Assembly (NCBI GenBank): GCA_023393635.1
Contig: JAEWKT010000048.1
Span: forward strand, 1 to 64,000
Reading direction: 5' to 3'
DNA from: Pseudomonadota bacterium
GTDB taxonomy: Bacteria; Pseudomonadota; Gammaproteobacteria; Pseudomonadales; Moraxellaceae
DNA: 64,000 nucleotides
In this document: one piece after another, positions 7,752 through 17,786 of the stretch
Numbering within the stretch: position 1 is the stretch's first letter
Layout of the letters: each line of letters begins with the position of its first letter
The notes under the pieces: generated by a model
Databases searched by the model: none
Told to the model about the DNA's origin: nothing
Seen by the model: only the letters and a program-made list of their open reading frames with translations
Translations under genes and position numbers: made by a program

Positions 7752-9872
7752 TTATTTGGGTTTATTCGGCCAACTGCTAACCAGTTTTTTCATTTGCTGC
7801 ACGGTTGCTAACTGGCTTTGTGCATCATTCGCACTACTATAACGTGCTTGCTGATACAGTAAAATAAGCTGCTTTGCAGATTGCTCATAAGCTGGTTGCT
7901 CTGCCAGACGTTGCAACCAATGAATAATACCTTCAGATTCACCACGCGAAAGATGATGTTTAGACAGCTTTTTAGACAATTGCTGTAGGGGTCTATCCAA
8001 AGGATGAAAGGTTTTACGGCGTTTCCACCACATTGAACCGACAATAACCGCCACCAATGCGACAAATAAACCGACCATCCATGCAACCTGCACGTACATG
8101 CTTTTTATGCCGAGCAGACGCTGTAAAAAACTCTGCTGCTGCGTCTGATCAAAACCAACCACATCGCGCTGCCAAATATAGCTGGCGTAATCTGACCATG
8201 CGCGCGCCTGAGCTGTCCATTTAAACTGGTTATAACGTAGTTGGCTAAATGCACCATCTCCAAAAACACGCTGATCTTGCTGCACAAAATTATTCATGCC
8301 TTGTTCTATTCGTTCAGGTGCAATGGCAGCCGTGGGATCAACTCTGACCCAGCCTTCATGCACCAGCCATATTTCCACCCAAGCATGCGCATCTAATTGA
8401 CGAATCTCCCAGCTTTGCCGATCTGGCGCGTACTGCCCTCCTTGATAGCCAACTACGACGCGCGCTGGAATGCCCACAGCACGCATTAAAAACGTAAATG
8501 ATGAGGCATAATGCTCACAAAAACCACGCCGCGATTCAAATAAAAACTGGTCTATCCTTTCCCCTGTAAGCACGGGTGGCTCAAGGGTATACACAAAATT
8601 TTCACGCCTAATCCAGTTGAGCCAATAATTGGCATATTGTTTTGGGTCCTGGTTTACTTTAGCAAACACCTGCTGAGCCAATTGTCGCGTACGCGGATTA
8701 CTATTTGTTGGCAGCCCCAGATTAGCTTTTGCTAACCAGTCTGGCAGCTCAGCATCACGTGTTATGTGTTTAAGCTGCTGGGCTTCATAATTGATACGAC
8801 TGGTGACTTCGCGTGAGTTTCTTAAAATAAATTCCCGTGTTAAACCCACTCCTTTGGTATTACTGGATGGTGTATCTAGCGCAAATAGCCATGGTTGCTG
8901 TGTGGGTTCTAATAACACCCTATAGTTAAAACCAGCTTGTGCATTACTGCTAATTTGCTGCTTAAACCATTCGGGTTGATATTGTCCGCCTGCCCATACT
9001 GGATTATCCGCGCGATAATCTTTTAAGGTGTTCCATGTAACGCCATCAAATTGGCTGAGTACCAGGCCGCGCCAATACAGGTCAGTACGTGGCGGCAGAT
9101 TTTTAGCAATATTATTTTGTGGATCAATCACCCTAAAAGCCAACTCAGTTGACTGGCTTAGCTTGGCAATATTACCTGGCGACATTTGATCAGTCATGCC
9201 AGTTTTGCCTTGCGACTGAGAAATCGGTACGCTCCAAAGTGGTGGAATGCGTGGAAAGAAAATAAATAAAATAACAAGTAGCGGAACAGCCTGCAAAAAC
9301 AAGCGTAGCAAGGGCTTCCATAATCCTTTAGCAGGATTCATTGCATCAGTATCATTGGTATTTAATTGCGCGGAATGATGCGATAAAACGTCTTGGTTAA
9401 TATTTTGCTGTAGCAAGGCATAAAATACAGCCAATATTGCCAGCAAGGCCATCACTGTATTTAAAATGGATTGTGCAAATAAAAATAAACTTGCAACCAC
9501 AAACAAGCTTAAGGTAAGTGCAATATAAGCATCACGCCGCTGGTTTAATTCAAACAATTTGCCTAACAAACATAAGCTTAAAAAAGCAACGCCCGCATCT
9601 ACCCCAACAATGGTTTTGTAGGTAAATAAAATAATGGCCAGTCCCAGCAACACCACACCGTATTGAAAAATGCGTGGTGGCTGCGGATTAAAACTAACGT
9701 GATTGCGTTGCCTTGCCATAATCAGCAGGCCGCATAAGGCAATAAAACTTAAAGCAGAATATAACGGTGGCAAATGAGATAAATGCGGCAGCAACACCAC
9801 AAATTGTGCAGCAACAATGATAATAAATTGCTTATAAGAAACGGGCTGTGGCGGAATGGGCTGACTACTCAT
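7752..9872 (-). CDS. tgpA: TgpA-type membrane transglutaminase-like protein
   Basis: The 706-residue protein has about six N-terminal transmembrane helices (residues 15-215), a periplasmic transglutaminase-like domain, and a further membrane helix near 595-615 followed by a cytoplasmic tail (DUF4129-like). The catalytic triad is visible as Cys452 (GFCEHYAS), His496 (DAHAWVEIW) and Asp512 (RVDPTAA). TgpA of Pseudomonas aeruginosa is an essential inner-membrane protein with this architecture; its substrate is not settled. It is the last gene of the MoxR/DUF58/TgpA operon, and its ATG overlaps the DUF58 stop by one base (TAATG). Confidence 0.93.
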   Translation of the reverse strand: MSSQPIPPQPVSYKQFIIIVAAQFVVLLPHLSHLPPLYSALSFIALCGLLIMARQRNHVSFNPQPPRIFQYGVVLLGLAIILFTYKTIVGVDAGVAFLSLCLLGKLFELNQRRDAYIALTLSLFVVASLFLFAQSILNTVMALLAILAVFYALLQQNINQDVLSHHSAQLNTNDTDAMNPAKGLWKPLLRLFLQAVPLLVILFIFFPRIPPLWSVPISQSQGKTGMTDQMSPGNIAKLSQSTELAFRVIDPQNNIAKNLPPRTDLYWRGLVLSQFDGVTWNTLKDYRADNPVWAGGQYQPEWFKQQISSNAQAGFNYRVLLEPTQQPWLFALDTPSSNTKGVGLTREFILRNSREVTSRINYEAQQLKHITRDAELPDWLAKANLGLPTNSNPRTRQLAQQVFAKVNQDPKQYANYWLNWIRRENFVYTLEPPVLTGERIDQFLFESRRGFCEHYASSFTFLMRAVGIPARVVVGYQGGQYAPDRQSWEIRQLDAHAWVEIWLVHEGWVRVDPTAAIAPERIEQGMNNFVQQDQRVFGDGAFSQLRYNQFKWTAQARAWSDYASYIWQRDVVGFDQTQQQSFLQRLLGIKSMYVQVAWMVGLFVALVAVIVGSMWWKRRKTFHPLDRPLQQLSKKLSKHHLSRGESEGIIHWLQRLAEQPAYEQSAKQLILLYQQARYSSANDAQSQLATVQQMKKLVSSWPNKPK

Positions 9873-10819
9873 TAAGGCTCCTCCGCCAGTAAGCGCAATG
9901 CACGACTGGTATGTTCTTTTCCATACCCTAAAGGCAACTGGGCACTAGGTAACCTCAGGCTAAATGCAATATTTTGCGCACTTAACGTATGCACCCAATA
10001 AGCCATCTGCGACAATTTGGTTTCATGATCAATAGCAGGCATCTGCTCATAATCTAGCGCATCTTGTTCGGCAGAAAAATCAATAAATTGCTTACTGAGC
10101 AATCCCTGCCCTTTGGCCAAATGCGACCATGACACCCTTGAAATCGATTCACCCTGTACATAATTTTTAAGTTCAAAAAACTCATCTTGTCCGCTTAATG
10201 CATGCGCTTCATACCCCTCACCACCAATGCGATTTAAAGCATTTCTTTCACATTCAACAGGCTTGGGCGACACCCATACATCCATATCAAAATAAACATA
10301 GGTCCACGCTCTAATTAAGCCCAGTGGATAAACACTTTGCAGCATTAACCGTGGCGGGCTAAATTTGCCTCTTTCTGGCGTATCCAAGTCAAAATGCAAC
10401 ACTTGGCTATCATTTAATACTGCAATGCGTTGATATTGCTGCCAGATCACCTCTAATTGGCAATAGCATTTAGCCGTGGTAGGGCTAAGTTCAATTTGAT
10501 ACCGCGCTTGTCCACCTGCCTGACTATCTTCGGCATAAATTACCTTTATTTTTAAGCCAGAAAGCTGTGCATAACTATGATGAATGCAAATAACCAGGAT
10601 ACTACTTAATAAAAAGAACACCCCTAAAATAAGATTATTGGCATAATTCACACCCGCCAAAAAAGTAATAAAGAGTAAAAAACCAAACAACAAACCTTCT
10701 TTGGTTAAAAAAACAAAAATTTGCCTTTGCGATAACACAATTTCCTGACAGCGAGGCAAGCGGCCTTTCATCCAGCGCTGAATGGTTGGACGGTTTTCAA
10801 ACCAATGCATGAGGCGCAC
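9872..10819 (-). CDS. DUF58 domain-containing protein
   Basis: The 315-residue protein has two closely spaced hydrophobic helices (about residues 33-75: GLLFGFLLFITFLAGVNYA, then a Leu/Ile/Val-rich segment). After them comes a soluble part with the DUF58 core DEFFELKNYVQGESISRVSW, which resembles a von Willebrand A-type fold region. DUF58 proteins act with MoxR AAA ATPases in envelope or metalloprotein assembly; details are unknown. A GTG start at 10819 was chosen because GGGGGAG stands seven bases upstream; an ATG three codons later has no suitable site. It lies 15 bases after the MoxR stop and overlaps tgpA by one base. Confidence 0.88.
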   Translation of the reverse strand: MRLMHWFENRPTIQRWMKGRLPRCQEIVLSQRQIFVFLTKEGLLFGFLLFITFLAGVNYANNLILGVFFLLSSILVICIHHSYAQLSGLKIKVIYAEDSQAGGQARYQIELSPTTAKCYCQLEVIWQQYQRIAVLNDSQVLHFDLDTPERGKFSPPRLMLQSVYPLGLIRAWTYVYFDMDVWVSPKPVECERNALNRIGGEGYEAHALSGQDEFFELKNYVQGESISRVSWSHLAKGQGLLSKQFIDFSAEQDALDYEQMPAIDHETKLSQMAYWVHTLSAQNIAFSLRLPSAQLPLGYGKEHTSRALRLLAEEP

Positions 10820-10834
10820 AATAAAGCTCCCCCA

Positions 10835-11809
10835 TTAACGTATGACAGGAACTTGGCGTAATATCTGGTGCGCAGGAGAATCAGTGCCCCCCAAGCCTTT
10901 TACCCCTAAGCGATGATCAGCCACCGCCACAAACACGGCCTGAATATCTTCAGGAATCACAAATGCACGACCATCGACCAAGGCATAAGCTTGGGCAGCA
11001 CGTTTAAGAGCCAATAAACCACGTGTGGATAGTCCTGTATGCTGACCTGTGCGAGTTTGCTCAACCAAATGTTGTAAATAATCTAGTACTGGCTCCGACA
11101 AATAAATGTCACTGACTAATTGCCTATAATTGCTTAGATATTGCGTATTAAGTAATGGCTGAACCCCGCGCAACATGGCACGGCGATCCTGTCCCAATAA
11201 TATTTCACGCTCTGCCTGTGCCGACGGAAAACCAAGTGACAAGCACATTAAAAAGCGGTCAAGCTGAGACTCTGGCAGTGGATAAGTGCCCGATTGGTTA
11301 ATTGGGTTTTGCGTTGCAATCACAAAAAATGGCTGCGGCACGGGCCGTGTGATGCCATCTTGTGACACCTGATTTTCTTCCATGGCTTCCAAAAGCGCAC
11401 TTTGTGTCTTGGGGCTGGTTCGGTTGATTTCATCGGCCAGCAACACTTGGGTAAATATAGGCCCTTCCCTAAATTCAAATTCTTGTTTTTCTGGGTTAAA
11501 AATAGATAAGCCCAATATGTCACTTGGCAGCATATCACTGGTAAATTGAACACGCCGATAACTTAAGCCCGATAGCTTAGCCAGGCTTTCTGCCAAAGTG
11601 GTTTTACCCATGCCAGGTAAGTCTTGTAGGAGTAAATGCCCACCCGCCAAAATACAGCTTAAGGCCAGTTTAGTTTGCTGCGGTTTATCCAATACAATCT
11701 GGTTTAACTGGTTTAAGAACTGATCCAGATGACTTTTGGCTTGCTGTACCAACTCATCAATTTTTGGCTTGGTATTATCACTTTTTCTGGCTTGCGCATC
11801 CTGTAGCAT
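10835..11809 (-). CDS. MoxR-family AAA+ ATPase
   Basis: The 324-residue ATPase contains Walker A LPGMGKTTLAE (Lys69), Walker B LLADEINR, sensor 1 IATQNP and the MoxR-typical DMLPSDILG and EGPIFTQVLLADEINR segments. The C-terminal lid has STRGLLALKRAAQAYAL. MoxR ATPases are chaperone-like motors that work with DUF58/VWA partners encoded alongside. Here the partners are the DUF58 protein and TgpA downstream. It is the first gene of the operon, with GAGGAAG upstream of the ATG. Confidence 0.92.
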   Translation of the reverse strand: MLQDAQARKSDNTKPKIDELVQQAKSHLDQFLNQLNQIVLDKPQQTKLALSCILAGGHLLLQDLPGMGKTTLAESLAKLSGLSYRRVQFTSDMLPSDILGLSIFNPEKQEFEFREGPIFTQVLLADEINRTSPKTQSALLEAMEENQVSQDGITRPVPQPFFVIATQNPINQSGTYPLPESQLDRFLMCLSLGFPSAQAEREILLGQDRRAMLRGVQPLLNTQYLSNYRQLVSDIYLSEPVLDYLQHLVEQTRTGQHTGLSTRGLLALKRAAQAYALVDGRAFVIPEDIQAVFVAVADHRLGVKGLGGTDSPAHQILRQVPVIR

Positions 11810-12000
11810 TACCTAAGCTTCCTCTATGGCAGGGGGAATATAAATCTGAACTAAACTTACCAAAGCATGTGAATCTACAGGTAGACACCAGACTTTAGCA
11901 GTAGTTATGACTTTAGATATACTCTGTTATACAGGAAGTCTGAGATAAATTGCCAGTTGGTTCAAATAGTATTAAGGGCTTATTTTGTTTTGTTTTTTAT

Positions 12001-12035
12001 AAAAAAAGAGCCGCAACTAAAAACGGCTCTTTTTA
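12001..12035 (-). terminator. Terminator of efp
   Basis: AAAGAGCCG and CGGCTCTTT form a 9-bp stem with a ten-base loop, with A/T runs on both sides, about 30 bases past the efp stop. Confidence 0.85.
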
Positions 12036-12063
12036 ACACTGAGTGATAAAGCAGCGTAAAAAA

Positions 12064-12642
12064 TTAATCTTTACCCACGCGGTTTAAGTATTCGCCAGTA
12101 CGCGTATCCACTTTAACCACTTCTTCTTGCTGAACAAATAATGGCACACGAACCACTGCACCTGTTTCTAGCTTGGCAGGCTTACCACCACCACCTGAAG
12201 TATCGCCACGCACGCCTGGATCAGTTTCAATAATCTTTAAGGTCACAAAGTTTGGCGCACTCACGGATAACGGCACACCATTATATAACATGATAGTACA
12301 CATATCGTTTGAGTCGTCTTTTAACCACTTGGCCGCATCACCCATGGCTGTTTCGCTGGCCTGGATTTGTTCAAACGTTTCAGGCTGCATAAAATGCCAA
12401 AACTCGCCATCGTTGTACAAATATTGCATTTCTACTTCAACAATATCTGCACCTTCTAATGTTTCGTTAGACTTAAATGTGTTTTCCAACACCTTGCCAG
12501 TTTTCAAGTTACGCATTTTTACGCGGTTAAACGCCTGACCTTTCCCTGGTTTAACATATTCGTTTTCCAGAATTGAGTAAGGGTTACCGTCGAGCATGAC
12601 TTTCAGACCGGCTTTAAATTCATTGGTGGAATAACTGGCCAT
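12064..12642 (-). CDS. efp: Elongation factor P
   Basis: EF-P binds ribosomes stalled at proline runs and promotes peptide-bond formation. The 192-residue protein shows all three KOW/OB-type domains. Notable segments are YVKPGKGQAF with the modifiable Lys34, TFKS, YLYNDGEFWHFM and the C-terminal KVDTRTGEYLNRV. The start was taken at ATG 12642, giving MASYSTNEF, which aligns with other EF-Ps; TTGGAG lies upstream, and the GTG three codons earlier is too close to it. Lys34 matches the E. coli site modified with beta-lysine by EpmB and EpmA. epmB lies divergently 68 bases away; epmA is not in the window. Confidence 0.98.
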   Translation of the reverse strand: MASYSTNEFKAGLKVMLDGNPYSILENEYVKPGKGQAFNRVKMRNLKTGKVLENTFKSNETLEGADIVEVEMQYLYNDGEFWHFMQPETFEQIQASETAMGDAAKWLKDDSNDMCTIMLYNGVPLSVSAPNFVTLKIIETDPGVRGDTSGGGGKPAKLETGAVVRVPLFVQQEEVVKVDTRTGEYLNRVGKD

Positions 12643-12710
12643 GATTGGCACACTCCAAATATATTAAGATAACTAAAGGGATGCTAAACTAGCACTTTTT
12701 AAGTAACCGA

Positions 12711-13727
12711 ATGATAAACTATTTAGCCACCGAGCAAAACTGGCAAAATCAGCTCAATGATTTGATTACTGATCCCAATGAGCTTTTGCGCCTGTTACAA
12801 CTGCCCATAAGCCTACTTCCAGATGCCATTGCAGCCAGTCAGGATTTTGGTTTGCGTGTTCCTCGCGCCTTTGTAAATCGTATGCAAGTGGGTAATCCTC
12901 ACGATCCCTTATTGCTGCAAGTACTGCCCTTACACGCAGAACTTGAAAGTCATCCGCAATATACGCTCGATCCCTTAGGTGAAAAACAAGCCAATGCCAT
13001 TCCAGGTATTTTACATAAATATAAAAAACGGCTATTGCTCACCCTTACAGGCACCTGTGCCATTCATTGCCGCTATTGTTTTCGCCGTCATTTCCCTTAT
13101 CAGGAAAACATTCCAAAATCAGCCGACTGGCCAGAAATTAAACAATATATTGAATCACAGGCTGATATTAATGAAGTTGTGCTCAGTGGCGGTGATCCTT
13201 TAAGCGTATCCAATAGACGTTTTGCCGAGTGGCTTGCTCGTCTTGAAAGCCTGCCCCAGCTAAAAACCCTGCGTATTCACACCCGCTTACCTATTGTTGT
13301 ACCCAGACGCATTGATGACGAACTATTACAACTTCTTAAAACCAGTCGATTTCAGATTGTGATGGTGGTGCATTGCAATCATCCTGCCGAGCTAGATCCA
13401 CAAACCAAGTCACAGTTACAGCGTTGTCGGGACCATGGAATTACCATGCTAAACCAAACTGTTCTTTTACATGGAATTAATGATAATATAGATACGCTTG
13501 TTGCACTAAATGAACAATTATTTGAGTGTCAGGTGCTACCTTATTACTTGCATCTATTGGATAAAGTAGAAGGCGCAGCCCACTTTGATATTAATAAACA
13601 AGACGCTGTGGCCTTATATCGCAAGCTGATGCATGAGTTACCTGGTTACTTATTGCCAAAGCTAGTTTGCGAAGTGGCTGGTGAACGCCATAAAGTACCA
13701 GTTAGTCTTTATGAGCCAGCTTTATAA
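12711..13727 (+). CDS. epmB: EF-P beta-lysylation protein EpmB (lysine 2,3-aminomutase)
   Basis: EpmB is a radical-SAM, PLP-dependent aminomutase that turns (S)-alpha-lysine into (R)-beta-lysine for attachment to Lys34 of EF-P. The 338 residues include the 4Fe-4S cysteine motif Cys116, Cys120 and Cys123 (CAIHCRYCF), the GGDPL SAM-binding motif, and the C-terminal region LPGYLLPKLVCEVAGERHK around the PLP lysine. It is shorter than catabolic lysine 2,3-aminomutases (about 415), as expected for EpmB. It diverges from efp across a 68-base gap that must carry both promoters. Confidence 0.95.
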   Translation: MINYLATEQNWQNQLNDLITDPNELLRLLQLPISLLPDAIAASQDFGLRVPRAFVNRMQVGNPHDPLLLQVLPLHAELESHPQYTLDPLGEKQANAIPGILHKYKKRLLLTLTGTCAIHCRYCFRRHFPYQENIPKSADWPEIKQYIESQADINEVVLSGGDPLSVSNRRFAEWLARLESLPQLKTLRIHTRLPIVVPRRIDDELLQLLKTSRFQIVMVVHCNHPAELDPQTKSQLQRCRDHGITMLNQTVLLHGINDNIDTLVALNEQLFECQVLPYYLHLLDKVEGAAHFDINKQDAVALYRKLMHELPGYLLPKLVCEVAGERHKVPVSLYEPAL

Positions 13728-13772
13728 GCATGAAGTAACAGGGAAACTTTAGGGCGAAGGGAAATAATTTAA

Positions 13773-15539
13773 ATGAATCAAAATACTAACAATCTACTCA
13801 TTAACCCAATTCCTGAGATGTCTATTGCTCAGCTATCACTGGTTAAAGCCGACAAACACAGCATGCGTGAGTGGCTTACCAACTTATCCATGCTCAATTT
13901 AGGCGATACTGCCCGTCAACTCTACACCACTCTAAAAGAACTCTCTTTACTTCAAACAGATGACCAAACACGCTTTGAACTAGCCGAGCTATTAAGGCCA
14001 GCCGTTCATTCCATTATTTCGTCGTTGAGCAAACATTATTTTAGTCAGCAATTATCACTTGATCAGCGGGCTAAACGCATTGCCACTTTGGTTGAAGAAA
14101 TTCGTGCCTATTTAATTACCATTTATGACACTGTGGCCACGCACAGTTATGAAGAATTACAAACTCAAAGTTTTGGTTTGTTTGATATTAAGCATAAAAA
14201 AAACTTACTTCAACTTCTTGCGGCCTCAAGTCATCGTGCCTTAACTGAAATGACAGGTTTACTGTTTGAACTCCAGGTACTGTACTTATCTACCCCTACA
14301 GGCTTATGGAAAAAAACGCATCTTATCTTTCAGCGCACTGAGCAATTACAAGTCAGTAATAATGAGGTAGAAGATCCTACTAGCATTGTCCCAACAACTT
14401 CTGTAAAGCGTGCTTATGGCCGCATGATTATTTTGGGAGTGAGTAACTCTAATAAATTAAGACAGTCGGAAATTAAAGCAATTTATCAATCAAGTATTTT
14501 ATGGGCTAAATTAATTAGCATTGATTATCAGGAAACCCCTTATCACTTATTTGTTGTAGATCCTAATCTGGATCAACCTCCTGTTTATATTACTAAAAAA
14601 AATGCCAGTACCAAGCAAGGCTTATACATTAACACGCAAAGACTCTTACAGCATTTTCAAACCCTGATTAGTCCTCAGCCACAATATTTGCATGCTTTAG
14701 AGCAAAAACAAACCAGTACCGCATTAAAAGTTCATCTAATTAATAATTTCTCAACGCCCTCTGAGCGTCAACATTCACGTCATGCCTATTCTGGCAAAAT
14801 CTCTATTGCTTTTGGTCTATTGGGTATCCACCATCATTTATCTCATGGCAAAACATTTGAAGATATTATCAATGTGCACCGTGATTACTTACACACCAGT
14901 GATACAGAAATAAAAAGCCTGTTTGGTCAAGTTGATTACGAGGGCGATATTGAGTATGGCGGCCAGTCCGAACAGAAAAAAAACGATGCCATTGCTGAAA
15001 TGGCCGAGCTGCACGAATGTGAAATAGTAAATATTAGTCCTGGTGGCTATTGCTTGCTTTGGCAAGGTGAAAGCCCTACCACGCTACGTACTGGTGAATT
15101 GTTGGTCGTGTGCGAGCCATCCGATCAAGTATGGCATATCGGCTTAATCCGTTGGGTGAAGCAAATTCCCATTATGAAAATTGAGTTTGGCGTAGAAATT
15201 ATTTCATCTCGCGCCAAAGTTTGTGGGATTCGTGTTGCACAGAAAAGCGACTCCATAAACAGCTTCAAACGCGCAATTTTACTACCAGAAATACAATCTT
15301 TATCACGACCTGCAACGTTAATTACGCAAGCCTTTGCTTTTCATACCAATCAACGCGTTATCATTCGCTATGGTAATGAGGAAATCAAAGCGGTTCTAAC
15401 CAGGCAAACTTTAATTACCCAAAGCTTTATTCAATTTGAATATAGCATTGAAGAAGATGAGTTTAGGACTGATTCTATAGACTTTAAGGCAACTCCTGTC
15501 TTAGCAAACTCAGATGACGACCTATGGAAAATTCTGTAA
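13773..15539 (+). CDS. PilZ-like domain protein encoded upstream of fimX
   Basis: The 588-residue soluble protein is largely helical in its first 300 residues with no domain I recognise. A PilZ-like beta domain is suggested at about 415-490: CEIVNISPGGYCLLW, then RTGELLVVC, then IGLIRWVKQI and FGVEIIS. The usual PilZ N-terminal RxxxR motif is not obvious, so c-di-GMP binding is uncertain. A short tail follows with a probable second beta region (RVIIRYGNEEIKAVLTRQ). The gene starts 46 bases after epmB and ends 34 bases before fimX, all in one direction. The arrangement suggests a role in FimX-dependent control of type IV pili; this is inference. Confidence 0.6.
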   Translation: MNQNTNNLLINPIPEMSIAQLSLVKADKHSMREWLTNLSMLNLGDTARQLYTTLKELSLLQTDDQTRFELAELLRPAVHSIISSLSKHYFSQQLSLDQRAKRIATLVEEIRAYLITIYDTVATHSYEELQTQSFGLFDIKHKKNLLQLLAASSHRALTEMTGLLFELQVLYLSTPTGLWKKTHLIFQRTEQLQVSNNEVEDPTSIVPTTSVKRAYGRMIILGVSNSNKLRQSEIKAIYQSSILWAKLISIDYQETPYHLFVVDPNLDQPPVYITKKNASTKQGLYINTQRLLQHFQTLISPQPQYLHALEQKQTSTALKVHLINNFSTPSERQHSRHAYSGKISIAFGLLGIHHHLSHGKTFEDIINVHRDYLHTSDTEIKSLFGQVDYEGDIEYGGQSEQKKNDAIAEMAELHECEIVNISPGGYCLLWQGESPTTLRTGELLVVCEPSDQVWHIGLIRWVKQIPIMKIEFGVEIISSRAKVCGIRVAQKSDSINSFKRAILLPEIQSLSRPATLITQAFAFHTNQRVIIRYGNEEIKAVLTRQTLITQSFIQFEYSIEEDEFRTDSIDFKATPVLANSDDDLWKIL

Positions 15540-15573
15540 TTTATTTACTCACCTATATGGATAAACGTTTTTT

Positions 15574-17670
15574 ATGAAAAGCCGTCCGCAAAACCTTCAG
15601 CTTTTGATTATTGATGATGAGCAAACTACGGCTAATGAACTCGTTCAGCTTTTAAAAACTCAGCAGTGTGATACGCAATTTCATTTACTGGATGACAAAG
15701 AGGAATTTGAAAAAGCGATTCGCACCAACTGGGATGTGATTTTATTTGGTCATGCCTATGACCTGGACTATGAAAAAGTAATTACAATATTAGAAGAAAA
15801 TGATTTAGAAATTCCTGTTATTGCCATACCAGACCAGATATCTCAACCGCTTGATACTGCCGATAGTGCCCCTGAAATCATTGAAGGTTTTAAAGCAGGT
15901 TTAATGGATGTAATTCCACGAACTCATCTTGATCATTTGGTCTATGCGATTCGTCGTGAATGTAAATACTCACAATATATAAAACAAAATAAAAAGCTGA
16001 GCGGACAGTTCAAAGAAGCAGAACGACGTGCGCAATTACTGGTGAAGAATTCAAAAAGTGCGGTGGCTTATATTCACGATGGTGTGCATATTTATACCAA
16101 CGAAACCTATAACGAACTATTTGGCTATCATTCACTAGAAGACTTAATTGGCCTACCTGTGGTGGATTTAATTGAAGGCGGTGGTGCAACTTCTTTTAAA
16201 GAATTTTTAAGGGCATTTGGTCGTGGCAGTGGTCAGTCAGAATTTAAATTTACAGGAATAAAAGCCGACCGCAGTCATTTTAATGCTGTGTTACAACTTG
16301 CCCCTGCAAGCTATGATGGTGAAGAATGTATTCAAATTATTATTCAGCCCCAATTAGAAAACAGTGCAGCGTTAGCAGCACAAATTGCAGTGATTGAGCG
16401 TGTTGACCAACTAACTGGTTTAGAAAACCGTTTAGCGTTTGAAGAAGATTTACAAAACATATTAACCTCGGCCTTAAATACCTCTCAACAGCATGCGGTT
16501 TTGTATATTAGCATTGGTAATATTGGCCACATTCATGCCATTGCAGGCTTTGCGGGAAGTGACGCTGCTATTGTGGAAATTTCCAAGTTACTACAAACAC
16601 AGCTTGCCGATCATCAGGTCTACCGCTTTAGAGAATCTGCCTTTACCTGTATTTTAAAAGATCAGCACATTGAGCAAGCATCGACAATTGCAAAATCTTT
16701 ATGCCACTTAGTATCTGAACATTTAATCATGGTAGAAAACCGCACAGTGCAAGCCACAATCAGCATTGGCGTGGTCATGATTAATCAAACGTCTCCTTCA
16801 GCCACTGAAGTCCTGGAACGTGCTTATCACTCGGCTGAAAAAGTCAAACTACAGACTCAAGGGTCTGGCAATGGGATTTATGTTTATAATCCAGCAGAAA
16901 ATGCCGATAGCTCAGATAGTGCTTTACGTGAATTATTAGAAAACGCAATCAGTCAAAATCAATTACAACTCATGTTTCAGCATATTTATGACACCACTGA
17001 GCAAGATTTGGGGTTGTTTGAAGTATACGTTCGCTTGCCGCTTAGCAATGGTAAAGTGATGACGCCCGATGAGTTTTTGCCTGTCGCACAACAATATCAA
17101 TTAGAAGGTAAACTGGATCGCTGGGTATTGCTCAATGCTGCCAAAGAACTAAAGACATTTATGGCACAGTATCCCAAAGCGCGTTTACTCATCAATTTAG
17201 GTGCTGAATCTATTCAGGATAAAACGCTACCTCAAGTATTAGCAAAATTATTGGGAGCATTAAAATCTGCCTATAATCCTTTAATTGTGCAATTTAATGA
17301 AGCCATTGCTACCACCTACCTTCAATTGGCCAAAAATCAAATTGAAGCCCTGCAACAAACGGGTATTAAAGTATCTATTAACGATTTTGGTTCTACCTTA
17401 AATAGTAAAAACCTGCTAAATCATTTGCAGCCAAACCTGGTTAAGTTAGATAAAGCCTATATGACCAATCTAAACAATGAAGATAATTTTGCTGCGACTC
17501 AAGCACTGGTTAGCGATATTCAGGAGTTTGAAATTGATATTATTGGCGGTTACATCGAAGCACCACAGGAAGTAGCAAGAGCATGGTCAGTGGGCGCACG
17601 TTATTTACAAGGTTATTACTTCCAGAAACCAACCAGCAAATTAATGATTAACCAGGAAGAGCAGATCTAA
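15574..17670 (+). CDS. fimX: FimX-like protein (REC-like, PAS, degenerate GGDEF, degenerate EAL)
   Basis: The 698-residue protein has an N-terminal receiver-like domain (LQLLIIDDEQT, about 1-130), a PAS domain (about 155-275), a GGDEF domain starting at DQLTGLENRLAF and a C-terminal EAL domain from about 450. Both enzymatic motifs are degenerate. The GGDEF position reads Arg-Glu-Ser-Ala-Phe (353-357) and the EAL position Glu-Val-Tyr (483-485), as in P. aeruginosa FimX, which binds c-di-GMP without making or degrading it and is needed for type IV pilus assembly and twitching. Expect a c-di-GMP receptor rather than an enzyme. Probably co-transcribed with the PilZ-like gene. Confidence 0.85.
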   Translation: MKSRPQNLQLLIIDDEQTTANELVQLLKTQQCDTQFHLLDDKEEFEKAIRTNWDVILFGHAYDLDYEKVITILEENDLEIPVIAIPDQISQPLDTADSAPEIIEGFKAGLMDVIPRTHLDHLVYAIRRECKYSQYIKQNKKLSGQFKEAERRAQLLVKNSKSAVAYIHDGVHIYTNETYNELFGYHSLEDLIGLPVVDLIEGGGATSFKEFLRAFGRGSGQSEFKFTGIKADRSHFNAVLQLAPASYDGEECIQIIIQPQLENSAALAAQIAVIERVDQLTGLENRLAFEEDLQNILTSALNTSQQHAVLYISIGNIGHIHAIAGFAGSDAAIVEISKLLQTQLADHQVYRFRESAFTCILKDQHIEQASTIAKSLCHLVSEHLIMVENRTVQATISIGVVMINQTSPSATEVLERAYHSAEKVKLQTQGSGNGIYVYNPAENADSSDSALRELLENAISQNQLQLMFQHIYDTTEQDLGLFEVYVRLPLSNGKVMTPDEFLPVAQQYQLEGKLDRWVLLNAAKELKTFMAQYPKARLLINLGAESIQDKTLPQVLAKLLGALKSAYNPLIVQFNEAIATTYLQLAKNQIEALQQTGIKVSINDFGSTLNSKNLLNHLQPNLVKLDKAYMTNLNNEDNFAATQALVSDIQEFEIDIIGGYIEAPQEVARAWSVGARYLQGYYFQKPTSKLMINQEEQI

Positions 17671-17743
17671 ATTATTTAGTGATGCTCACTGAGATATTGT
17701 AAAAACTTCTCTATAATCGCCACTTTCTTAGGATATGAGGCAC

Positions 17744-17770
17744 AAAAAAAACGGGCAGATGCCCGTTTTT
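17744..17770. terminator. Bidirectional terminator between fimX and rpmE
   Basis: AAAACGGGCA, GA and TGCCCGTTTT form a perfect 10-bp stem with a two-base loop, with A-run and T-run flanks. It serves fimX on the plus strand and rpmE on the minus strand. Confidence 0.9.
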
Positions 17771-17786
17771 ATGACCGCATCAACAA

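Noticed and set aside
7612..7842. Plus-strand frame across the tRNA-Val gene
   Set aside because: It reads through the tRNA and the end of tgpA on the opposite strand.
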